Part shown: piece after piece, positions 1 through 5,224 of the stretch
Layout of the letters: each line of letters opens with the position of its first letter
How positions within the stretch are numbered: position 1 is the stretch's first letter
DNA from: Clostridia bacterium
GTDB taxonomy: Bacteria; Bacillota; Clostridia; Christensenellales; Aristaeellaceae
Direction of reading: 5' to 3'
NCBI GenBank assembly: GCA_017537105.1
Contig: JAFWBZ010000100.1
Span: forward strand, 1 to 10,249
Length of the DNA: 10,249 nt
Program-made: the position numbers and the translations under genes
The notes under the pieces: model-generated
The model's input: only the letters and a program-made list of their open reading frames with translations
Told to the model about the DNA's origin: nothing
Database searches by the model: none

Positions 1-42
1 ATATATGTAGTCATTACAGTAATTAGAAAAGAGGTGGTTCCT

Positions 43-84
43 TTGAGCTTACTTGAAAAAGCAAAACATAATATTTGTTATAAC
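43..84 (+). promoter_or_regulatory. Possible promoter region for the peptidoglycan-binding protein gene
   Basis: AT-rich stretch upstream of the first gene. TTGAGC at 43-48 and CATAAT at 67-72 are 18 bases apart, which would suit a sigma-70-type promoter. An alternative pair is TTGAAA at 53-58 with TATAAC at 79-84, but its 20-base spacing is too long. Neither pair is close to consensus, and AT-rich DNA gives such matches by chance. The true promoter may lie left of the window. Confidence 0.25.
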
Positions 85-138
85 CTTTCTATATTCTGCG
101 CTGGATTGAGATATGATTTTAGAACGGGGGTTAGGAGA

Positions 139-1122
139 ATGAAAAGAATACTTGCTATAACAATCGCTATTATGATTTACATTATACTGATATCAACTGC
201 CTTTGCTTATAATATACTTGAGAAGGGCAGTAAAGGAGATGAAGTGAAAGCGTTACAGGAGGCATTAATTAATCAAAGATACTTATCTGGATTTGCTGAT
301 GGTGACTTTGGGAAAAAGACGGAAAGCGCTGTTATTGCTTTTCAGGCGGACAATGGAATTCAGGCAACTGGCATTGCTGATAATAAAACGCAAGAATTAC
401 TGTTTGAACAAGAAAACATTCGGCTCGAAAAAGTAATTCTCTCAAAAGGGTCTAAGGGCTCTGATGTTGTGAAACTTCAAGAGAGATTGATTGAGCTTGG
501 ATATTATAGTGGTAAAGCAAAGGGCGTATATGATGATATGACTGAAGCAGCTGTAATTGTGTTTCAAGCACATAATGCAATATCACCTTCTGGATTAGCA
601 GACAAAGAAACACGTGATATTCTTTATTCGCGCGATGCGCTTTCTATTGATGATGAACCTGTCAATGCTGAGACAAACGCAAGTATTAATGCTGATGGAT
701 CGGACAAGGAATCTGCTCCTAACGGAGAGACAGACAATGCTATCAAAACTGAAAAAACAAAGAATACAATAAAAATGACTTTACGTGAAGGAGAATATAT
801 CGTTGGGGAAGACTTTGATGCAGGCGATTATACGATAACATGTATCATCACGGAAGGCAATAAAGATAGTGCATTTATGAATGCATTTGGAGATATGATG
901 AACGCCGATGAAGAAACGGCAGGATTTGGTTCCATGTTTAGTGTATATGGCATGATGTTTGATGATGGCAACTCAGATATGACAGTTGAGATCATTGACG
1001 GTAATGGTTCAATTCTGAAATCATGGAAAATGGCTGTTGATGATAGCATGGCGATTTCCCTTGAAGAAGGTTATACAGTAAAAATCGTAAAAGGCAATTG
1101 CACGATAACCTCAATTGAATAA
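139..1122 (+). CDS. Secreted protein with two peptidoglycan-binding (PG_binding_1) repeats and a beta-rich C-terminal domain
   Basis: Predicted 327-residue exported protein that probably binds the cell wall. Residues 1-23 form a signal peptide: MKR, a long hydrophobic stretch and an AFA-Y signal peptidase I site. Two PG_binding_1-type repeats follow, at about residues 27-90 and 100-165. Both begin with a KGSKG(D/S)xVxxLQ pattern and end with a TExAVIxFQxxN helix and a (G)xADxxT turn. An acidic, Asn/Thr/Lys-rich linker spans about 168-210. The C-terminal part (about 212-327) contains a GEYxVGEDxxAGDYTIT motif typical of beta-sandwich modules in secreted Firmicutes proteins. No catalytic domain is visible, so it is a binding or structural protein rather than a hydrolase. 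The frame stays open upstream to position 34, but the ATG at 139 gives the signal peptide, so it is preferred; AGGAG lies unusually close to it and GGGGG at 126-130 is a second option. The gene is much more AT-rich than everything to its right and is the only plus-strand gene. Confidence 0.85.
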   Translation: MKRILAITIAIMIYIILISTAFAYNILEKGSKGDEVKALQEALINQRYLSGFADGDFGKKTESAVIAFQADNGIQATGIADNKTQELLFEQENIRLEKVILSKGSKGSDVVKLQERLIELGYYSGKAKGVYDDMTEAAVIVFQAHNAISPSGLADKETRDILYSRDALSIDDEPVNAETNASINADGSDKESAPNGETDNAIKTEKTKNTIKMTLREGEYIVGEDFDAGDYTITCIITEGNKDSAFMNAFGDMMNADEETAGFGSMFSVYGMMFDDGNSDMTVEIIDGNGSILKSWKMAVDDSMAISLEEGYTVKIVKGNCTITSIE

Positions 1123-1301
1123 TCAGACACTCATATTTCGTTGACATACTCTCTTGGAAACATTGAGAGAATTCTTTGGGTAATTGATTAGATTACGTCA
1201 ACTCGATGAATGAAATGTGTTGTATATACGTCGGCCGGAATAAAAAGAAAGCCGTCTCATCGGACAGGCGTATAGAGTATTAATAAATCCTTTAGAGGGG
1301 T
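1123..1301. other. AT-rich non-coding stretch between the first gene and its terminators
   Basis: No convincing gene is seen. GTTGAC at 1140-1145 can pair with GTCAAC at 1197-1202, enclosing a weaker CTCTC/GAGAG stem (1149-1153 with 1165-1169). A bulged hairpin, GCCGTC with GACAGGC, lies near 1248-1269. The stretch is probably the 3' untranslated region of the upstream gene, since the first good terminator is about 180 bases past its stop codon. A short structured RNA is possible but unsupported. Confidence 0.4.
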
Positions 1302-1330
1302 ATGGGGAGGCGTGAAGCCTCCCCATTTTC
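1302..1330 (+). terminator. Intrinsic terminator 1 (plus strand)
   Basis: A perfect 10-base-pair GC-rich stem pairs 1302-1311 with 1317-1326 (ATGGGGAGGC with its complement) around a GTGAA loop, followed directly by a run of T residues to 1329. There is no T-run on the minus strand, so it acts on transcripts coming from the peptidoglycan-binding protein gene. Confidence 0.8.
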
Positions 1331-1332
1331 AA

Positions 1333-1370
1333 TCAATTCTGACGGCATGTACGTCAGAATTGAATTTTTT
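1333..1370 (+). terminator. Intrinsic terminator 2 (plus strand), in tandem with the first
   Basis: A perfect 12-base-pair stem pairs 1333-1344 (TCAATTCTGACG) with 1352-1363 around a 7-base loop, followed by AA... then six T residues at 1365-1370. It begins seven bases after the stem of the first terminator. The pair would give very tight transcription shut-off before the GC-rich minus-strand genes. Confidence 0.75.
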
Positions 1371-1371
1371 G

Positions 1372-1461
1372 GAACACATGGAGACTGTCCTTCTGAAGCA
1401 CGCGGGTTCTCTGTGTTCTAATTACTTCGACATACAACACAAAAGGACCGTCCATGTGTTC
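1372..1461. repeat. Imperfect inverted repeat of about 90 bp, REP-like element
   Basis: The left arm at 1372-1395 begins GAACACATGGA and contains GTCCTT. The right arm at 1440-1461, read on the minus strand, is GAACACATGGACGGTCCTTTTG. The arms match except for a two-base insertion and two substitutions. The 44-base centre contains GGTTCTCTGTGTTC and CAACAC, which can form a further inner stem. GGACNGTCC together with TTTTGTGTT or TCTCTGTGTT resembles, from memory, the REP-like palindromes linked to IS200/Y1-type (RAYT) transposases in Clostridia. No transposase gene is present, so this would be a non-autonomous copy. It sits exactly where composition changes from AT-rich to GC-rich. Confidence 0.55.
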
Positions 1462-1570
1462 TTTGGGAGAGATATGCAAGGGCTTTTCCGCTGCCCGCGG
1501 AATCGGGGGAAAGGGGAATGCGGGCGGCGCGGGGCGCAGGGCAGGATCGAAACTCGATTTATCCTGTGCG

Positions 1571-1954
1571 CTACATAAAGCGGATGTATGTTCCCGCGGG
1601 CAGGTCGGCGAAGGTGCTCCGGATGATCTCCAGGTCGATGCTGTACTTGTCGAAATACAGTCGGCCCTCCACGAGGTATTCGTCCGCGTTGTTGGTCAGG
1701 AGCACGGCCGTTAAGCCGTTGGGCAGCATCTCCGCGTCCATCTGCTCAAAACTCCAGATTCGATAGAGGCTCAGGTCGATGCTGAACCTTCCGTAGGCGT
1801 AGCCGTTGATGTCCATGCTGTACTCGTGGGCGCCGCCGTAGTCCGCGCCGCCCTCCCAGTGGCCGAGGTAATACGACGGGTCGTTCATCTGCGCCAGGGC
1901 TGCGCAGGAGAGCAGCAGTGCCAGGGCCAGTGCGGCCGCAGTGAATCGCTTCAT
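1571..1954 (-). CDS. Small secreted protein of unknown function
   Basis: Encodes a 127-residue protein that I cannot assign to a family. Residues 1-21 form a signal peptide (MKRF, then an Ala/Leu-rich core). Cleavage at ALA-Q by signal peptidase I is the simplest reading. LLSC at residues 14-17 could instead be a weak lipobox, giving a lipoprotein anchored at Cys17. The mature part is about 105 residues, rich in Tyr, Asp and Gly, with alternating hydrophobic strands (a GxWEGGADYG turn, then YSMDINGYAYGRF, and LPNGLTAVLL). It ends DLPAGTYIRFM, suggesting a small beta-barrel or sandwich. The frame is open further upstream to 2026, but the ATG at 1954 is preceded by AGGAGG at good spacing and begins the signal peptide. 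The gene lies just past the khpB terminator and has no obvious promoter of its own. Confidence 0.75.
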   Translation of the reverse strand: MKRFTAAALALALLLSCAALAQMNDPSYYLGHWEGGADYGGAHEYSMDINGYAYGRFSIDLSLYRIWSFEQMDAEMLPNGLTAVLLTNNADEYLVEGRLYFDKYSIDLEIIRSTFADLPAGTYIRFM

Positions 1955-2020
1955 ATTCGTTTCCTCCTGGAACATCCTTTGGGATGGCGGGCGTCCGGCA
2001 AACCGCCCGCGTCGGGACAC

Positions 2021-2052
2021 AGACAAAGGAGCGCCCGTCCAGCGGGCGCTCC
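2021..2052 (-). terminator. Intrinsic terminator after khpB (minus strand)
   Basis: A perfect 10-base-pair stem, GGAGCGCCCG at 2028-2037 pairing with 2043-2052, has a 5-base loop. Read on the minus strand it is followed by TTTGTCT. It starts 11 bases past the khpB stop codon and ends the rpmH-to-khpB transcription unit. The T-run is short, so some read-through into the small secreted gene is possible. Confidence 0.75.
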
Positions 2053-2063
2053 CTGTGCCAGGA

Positions 2064-3023
2064 TTACCGGTTCAGCGTGATGATCACGCGGCGATACGGC
2101 TCTTCCCCCTCGGAGTGGGTGGTGACCTCCGGATCGTTCTGCAGCGCGGAGTGCAGGATCCTGCGCTCGTAGGGGTTCATGGGCTCCAGGGCCACGCGCT
2201 TGCCGCTCTTCTTGGCGCGGCCGGCCATGCGCACGGCCAGTTTGCGCAGCGCTTCCTCGCGCTTGGCGCGGTAGTTTTCGGTGTCAATGGAGATGCGCAG
2301 GTAATCCTCGCGGCCGCGATTGACGGTCAGGCTGGTGAGGTACTGCAGCGCGTCCAGCGTCTCGCCGCGGCGGCCGATCAGCAGGCTCATGTTGTCGCCG
2401 GCCATCTGCATGCGCAGCTGCTCCTCAGACTCCATGACTTCGATCTCCACCGGGACGTTCATGCGCTCGGTCAGGCCGCCCAGGAACGCCCGGGCCTGTT
2501 GCGCGGTTTCGGAGAGCTGGTCCACGGGGGTGGCGACGAAGGGCTCGTGCTCGATCACCGGCGCGGGCTCCGCGATTTCATCCTCATCCGCTTCGACGAC
2601 TTCGACGGGCTGCTCCTTGCGCTCGCCGGACTTGCGCCTGCGGTTGCGGGAGCGGCGCTTCTTCGCGGGCTTCGGGGCCTCCTCGCCCTCCTCCGCGGCG
2701 GGTTCCTCCACGACGGGCTCGGCTGCCGGCGCTGCGGGCTTGACCTCGGCCTTCGCGGGTTTCTCCGCCTTGCGCTTCTCGCCGCGGGCCTTGCGGCCGC
2801 TGCCGCCGTCCAGGGACAGCACGGGCATCTCGATTTCCAGCGCGGGATCGTCGGTCTTGACGGTCAGGCGCACCTTGGCGCGCTTGCCGAACATGCCGAA
2901 CAGCCCGGGACTTCCCATTTCAATGACCTGAATTTCGACGTCGCTGCGATCCGCTTCCAGCTGCGCAAGGCCGCTGTTGATCGCGTCGTTTACCGTTTTG
3001 CCGGTGGCTTCAATCGATCTCAA
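2064..3023 (-). CDS. khpB: RNA-binding protein KhpB (Jag/EloR), TTG start
   Basis: A 319-residue cytoplasmic RNA-binding protein of the KhpB/Jag/EloR family. In other Firmicutes this family partners with KhpA and affects cell elongation and mRNA fate. The Jag N-terminal domain covers about residues 1-55 (SIEATGKTVNDAI, then GSPGLFGMFGKRAKV). A long linker from about 58 to 160 is rich in Lys, Ala, Pro and Glu, with an Arg/Lys patch near 121-136. The KH domain spans about 190-250, with its GxxG loop at residues 217-220 (GRRG) followed by ETLDALQYL. The R3H domain occupies about 255-319 with the R-x3-H signature at Arg287/His291 (ERRILHSAL). No ATG fits the domain start. The TTG at 3023 begins exactly at the Jag domain, with AAGGAGG nine bases upstream. 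It is the last gene of the unit, 52 bases after yidC. Confidence 0.93.
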   Translation of the reverse strand: MRSIEATGKTVNDAINSGLAQLEADRSDVEIQVIEMGSPGLFGMFGKRAKVRLTVKTDDPALEIEMPVLSLDGGSGRKARGEKRKAEKPAKAEVKPAAPAAEPVVEEPAAEEGEEAPKPAKKRRSRNRRRKSGERKEQPVEVVEADEDEIAEPAPVIEHEPFVATPVDQLSETAQQARAFLGGLTERMNVPVEIEVMESEEQLRMQMAGDNMSLLIGRRGETLDALQYLTSLTVNRGREDYLRISIDTENYRAKREEALRKLAVRMAGRAKKSGKRVALEPMNPYERRILHSALQNDPEVTTHSEGEEPYRRVIITLNR

Positions 3024-3075
3024 GGCAAACTGCCTCCTTAATAATGTCTCATTGGGGGCGGCCGGCGGCCGGCCG

Positions 3076-4116
3076 TCAGGGCTTGGGCGCTTCCGTCGGG
3101 GCGGAAGCCTTGGCGTCCTGGCGCTCAAACCAGGCGTTCACAAACAGCTGCTGCACGATCTGGATCACGTTGGCGGCCATCCAGTAAATGGAGAACGCCG
3201 CGTTGGAGGTGGCGCAGATGTAGATGGAGAAGATGGGGAAGAACCACTTCATCACCGGGCTGTTCATGGCGTTGGCGGCGTCGGCCGCGGCGCTGGCTTC
3301 CTTCTCCTGCACGGTGGGCAGGGCGTTCTTGTCCTTCTTTTCCTTCTCCTGTTTGCCATTCATGATCTTGGTCATGAAGAACTGGCTGAAGCCCGCCAGC
3401 AGCGGCAGAATGAACAGGCCGTTGGAGTACCTGAACAGGTTGGCCAGGGAGGTGGGCAGCGTGAGGGTGGGGGCGAAGAACAGCAGGTTCAGTTTCGTGG
3501 TCAAAAACGCGCTGGCAGGCGCATAATTGACCGCGATGGCGTTGTAGGCGTCGGAGGCCAGGAACGTCCGGGCCGTCTCGATGTTTTCGGCGGTCAGGAT
3601 GCTGGAGTGGGAGACCGCCTGGATCAGCCGCAGCGGATCGCCCACGGCGGGCAGGATGGTGGCGGCAAAGGAATCCGGCTGGAACACGTTCTTGATCCAC
3701 AGCCAGCCCTGCAGCGCGCCGGGCTGCAGCGCGCCGGTCTCCTTCATGTCCAGAATCATCTGGATGGTGCGTTCGTTGCCCACGTAGCGCATGGCGTTGA
3801 ACATGATGATCAGGATCGGGAACTGGATCAGCATCGGCAGGCAGCCGGACATGGGGCTGACGTGTTCCTTCTTGTACAGCTCGGAGAGCTTCTGGTTCAT
3901 CTTGTCCCGGTCGTTGGCGTACTTGGCCTGGAGCGCGGCCATCTGGGGCTGGATCTTGGACATGGCGCGCATGCTCTTCTTGCTCTTGATGTCCAAAGGC
4001 AGGAGAATCAGGCGAATCAGCAGCGTGAAGATCACGATGGACCAGCCGTAATTGCCGACCCAGCTGTTGATCCAGTTCAGGAAAATCATGAAATACCTAA
4101 TCAAACCGCTAAACAT
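3076..4116 (-). CDS. yidC: Membrane protein insertase YidC/Oxa1/SpoIIIJ
   Basis: A 346-residue membrane insertase that places proteins into the cytoplasmic membrane alone or with Sec. The first conserved segment (about residues 22-40) carries the groove arginine at Arg35 in LLIRLILLPLDI. Next comes the cytoplasmic helical hairpin (about 44-88: KKSMRAMSKIQPQM, then LYKKEHVSPMSGCLPMLIQFPIL). Further membrane segments lie near 94-110, 205-222, 232-250 and 288-325. There is no lipoprotein signal at the N terminus. At 346 residues it is longer than the roughly 260-290 typical of Gram-positive YidC; the extra length lies in the outside loop (about 130-205) and a charged loop (about 253-285). The frame opens upstream to 4173, but the ATG at 4116 has GGAGG seven bases before it. 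A 121-base gap with no clear signal separates it from yidD. Confidence 0.95.
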   Translation of the reverse strand: MFSGLIRYFMIFLNWINSWVGNYGWSIVIFTLLIRLILLPLDIKSKKSMRAMSKIQPQMAALQAKYANDRDKMNQKLSELYKKEHVSPMSGCLPMLIQFPILIIMFNAMRYVGNERTIQMILDMKETGALQPGALQGWLWIKNVFQPDSFAATILPAVGDPLRLIQAVSHSSILTAENIETARTFLASDAYNAIAVNYAPASAFLTTKLNLLFFAPTLTLPTSLANLFRYSNGLFILPLLAGFSQFFMTKIMNGKQEKEKKDKNALPTVQEKEASAAADAANAMNSPVMKWFFPIFSIYICATSNAAFSIYWMAANVIQIVQQLFVNAWFERQDAKASAPTEAPKP

Positions 4117-4237
4117 GCAGAATCCTCCGTCGTCGTGGTCTTCTTCCCCTTCGAGGATCCCCCTCCGGCACATACGTCAAATGCCCCGCCGCACCTTACT
4201 GCCGTCAGGTTCACTGCGGAGCATTTCGTATCCGACT

Positions 4238-4468
4238 CTACGGAACGGGATCGTATCCGCCCTTGTGGAGCGGATGACAGCGCAATATCCGGCGCAGCGC
4301 CAGATAGCCCCCTTTGATTGCGCCGTACTTTTCCACGGCCTCCAGCGCATACTGCGAGCAGGTGGGTATGAACCGGCAGCAGGGCTGGTGCATGGGGGAT
4401 ATGTGGATGCGGTAAAAACGTATCAGCCAAAGCAGCGCGCGCTTCGGCACGGAACGCAGCTTGCCCAT
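4238..4468 (-). CDS. yidD: Membrane protein insertion efficiency factor YidD
   Basis: A 76-residue protein of the YidD family, a small membrane-associated factor that helps YidC/Sec-dependent insertion. Nearly the whole family signature is visible: a basic, amphipathic N terminus (PKRALLWLIRFYRIHISP), then CCRFIPTCSQYALEA with its conserved cysteines, then KYGAIKGGYLALRRILRCHP and a closing GGYDPVP. Length is normal for the family. The ATG at 4468 overlaps the rnpA stop codon in a TGATG arrangement, so its translation is very likely coupled to rnpA. Longer in-frame openings upstream only overlap rnpA and lack family sequence. Confidence 0.95.
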   Translation of the reverse strand: MGKLRSVPKRALLWLIRFYRIHISPMHQPCCRFIPTCSQYALEAVEKYGAIKGGYLALRRILRCHPLHKGGYDPVP

Positions 4469-4842
4469 CACACATCCTCTTTCAGAAGGTTGGCGCGGCT
4501 GACGAGCTTGTGCAGCTCCCGCGTCAGCGTCTCGTGCGGCACGCCGGCAATGCCCTGCCGGGCGATGAAAATGTACTTGCCGCACTTCATCTGCGTGCGC
4601 ATCCTGCGCACATCCTCACGCAGCCATCGCCGGATGCGATTGTGCGTGACGGCGTTGCCCACCTTGCCGGACACGGAGAACCCGATTCGCAGGTCGCGGG
4701 CCTTCAGGTGGATCAAAACCAGGTTGCGAGAGGGGTGGGACTTGCCCCGGCGGTACACGTAGCGGTAGTTCCGGTTGCTTCCCAGCCTGTAGCGGCGAGG
4801 AAAGCGCTCATCGCGCCTTTCGCCATCGCGATTCCCCTCCAT
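4468..4842 (-). CDS. rnpA: Ribonuclease P protein component
   Basis: A 124-residue basic protein subunit of RNase P, which with the catalytic RNA removes 5' leaders from tRNA precursors. The core has FPRRYRLGSNRNYRYVYRRGKS, RDLRIGFSVSGKVGNAV, then HNRIRRWLREDVRRM. That last segment corresponds to the RNR signature helix, here reading HNR instead of the usual RNR. The only in-frame ATG close to the domain is at 4842, nine bases after the rpmH stop codon. No good ribosome binding site precedes this ATG. The GGAGGGG sequence lies inside the first codons, and the ATG that would fit it is out of frame. Translation therefore probably depends on coupling from rpmH. The first dozen or so residues (MEGNRDGERRDER) are a poorly conserved extension. 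Confidence 0.93.
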   Translation of the reverse strand: MEGNRDGERRDERFPRRYRLGSNRNYRYVYRRGKSHPSRNLVLIHLKARDLRIGFSVSGKVGNAVTHNRIRRWLREDVRRMRTQMKCGKYIFIARQGIAGVPHETLTRELHKLVSRANLLKEDV

Positions 4843-4850
4843 GGGATCGG

Positions 4851-4988
4851 TTACGCGGACAGAACCTTGCGGCCGCGGGCACGGCGGGCCTTCAGAACGT
4901 TGCGGCCGGCGCGGGTCTTCATGCGGGCGCGGAAGCCGTGGACCTTGGATCTCTGGCGCTTCTTGGGCTGATAGGTACGGACAGACAT
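4851..4988 (-). CDS. rpmH: 50S ribosomal protein L34
   Basis: A complete 45-residue ribosomal protein L34 with the full family pattern: MSVRTYQPKKRQRSKVHGFR, then RMKTRAGRNVLKARRARGRKVLSA. It is a highly basic protein of the large subunit. The ATG at 4988 has a GGAG ribosome binding site upstream; an in-frame extension to 5060 is not part of the family. It is the first gene of the unit, expressed from the strong promoter at 5075-5103 through a leader of about 80 bases, and lies 8 bases upstream of rnpA. Confidence 0.97.
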   Translation of the reverse strand: MSVRTYQPKKRQRSKVHGFRARMKTRAGRNVLKARRARGRKVLSA

Positions 4989-5020
4989 GTTGGAACACTC
5001 CTTACAAATTGATATGTCAC

Positions 5021-5052
5021 ATTCGCCCCACGACGGGTTCGCGACGGCGAAC
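5021..5052 (-). promoter_or_regulatory. rpmH leader with two mutually exclusive hairpins
   Basis: In the rpmH 5' leader (minus strand), GTTCGC at 5052-5047 pairs perfectly with GCGAAC at 5042-5037 around a CGTC loop. The same upstream arm, as TTCGCC (5051-5046), can pair instead with GGCGAA (5027-5022). Only one pairing can form at a time. Neither arrangement ends in a T-run, so this is not a classical attenuator. Control of translation or autoregulation by L34 is a possibility only. Confidence 0.4.
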
Positions 5053-5074
5053 AATGCCAAATTACAGCCTTAAC

Positions 5075-5103
5075 AGTATAGAGGATTTCCAGAGGGCTGT
5101 CAA
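5075..5103 (-). promoter_or_regulatory. Strong sigma-70-type promoter for rpmH-rnpA-yidD-yidC-khpB
   Basis: On the minus strand a perfect TTGACA -35 box (5103-5098) is separated by exactly 17 bases from a TATACT -10 box (5080-5075). Transcription should start near 5068, giving a leader of about 80 bases before rpmH. A near-consensus promoter fits the high demand for a ribosomal protein, and it lies just downstream of the carbohydrate operon's terminator. Confidence 0.88.
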
Positions 5104-5108
5104 GATGG

Positions 5109-5128
5109 ATTGTGTGAAAAATCACAAT
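5109..5128. promoter_or_regulatory. Operator-like palindrome upstream of the rpmH promoter
   Basis: TGTGA-AAAA-TCACA at 5113-5126 is a perfect 5+4+5 palindrome, inside a looser ATTGTG/CACAAT pair at 5109-5128. It is centred about 50 bases before the predicted transcription start. The half-site spacing is two bases shorter than in a CRP or FNR site, so I cannot name a regulator. A chance match is possible. Confidence 0.3.
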
Positions 5129-5159
5129 ATGGGCACATTTGGAGGGCGGCGGGGCGGAG

Positions 5160-5199
5160 AAAAAGATCCTTCGCCGCACGCGGAGGGCGGCGAAGGATC
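5160..5199 (-). terminator. Strong intrinsic terminator of the sugar transport operon
   Basis: A perfect 12-base-pair stem, GATCCTTCGCCG at 5165-5176 pairing with 5188-5199, has one further possible C-G pair. On the minus strand it is followed by five T residues (5164-5160). It lies 25 bases past the permease stop codon and separates the sugar operon from the rpmH promoter. Confidence 0.88.
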
Positions 5200-5224
5200 G
5201 GAAGGGTACGCGCGGGGCGGCGGA

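Noticed and set aside
1312..1578. Small plus-strand reading frame over the terminators and the inverted repeat
   Set aside because: It starts inside a terminator loop and runs through the second terminator and the repeat. It has no ribosome binding site and no protein-like pattern.
1987..2010. Hairpin GCGGGCG/CGCCCGC in the leader of the small secreted gene
   Set aside because: The stem is only seven base pairs with a 10-base loop and no T-run, which is expected by chance in GC-rich DNA.
2977..4317. Plus-strand reading frame of about 446 codons opposite yidC and yidD
   Set aside because: It is an antisense shadow of conserved yidC/yidD. Its low-complexity Gly/Gln/His/Val-rich translation matches no family.
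5053..5224. Possible replication origin upstream of rpmH
   Set aside because: The usual cluster neighbours suggested an origin, but I found no DnaA-box cluster or AT-rich unwinding stretch. The space is taken up by the rpmH promoter and a terminator.
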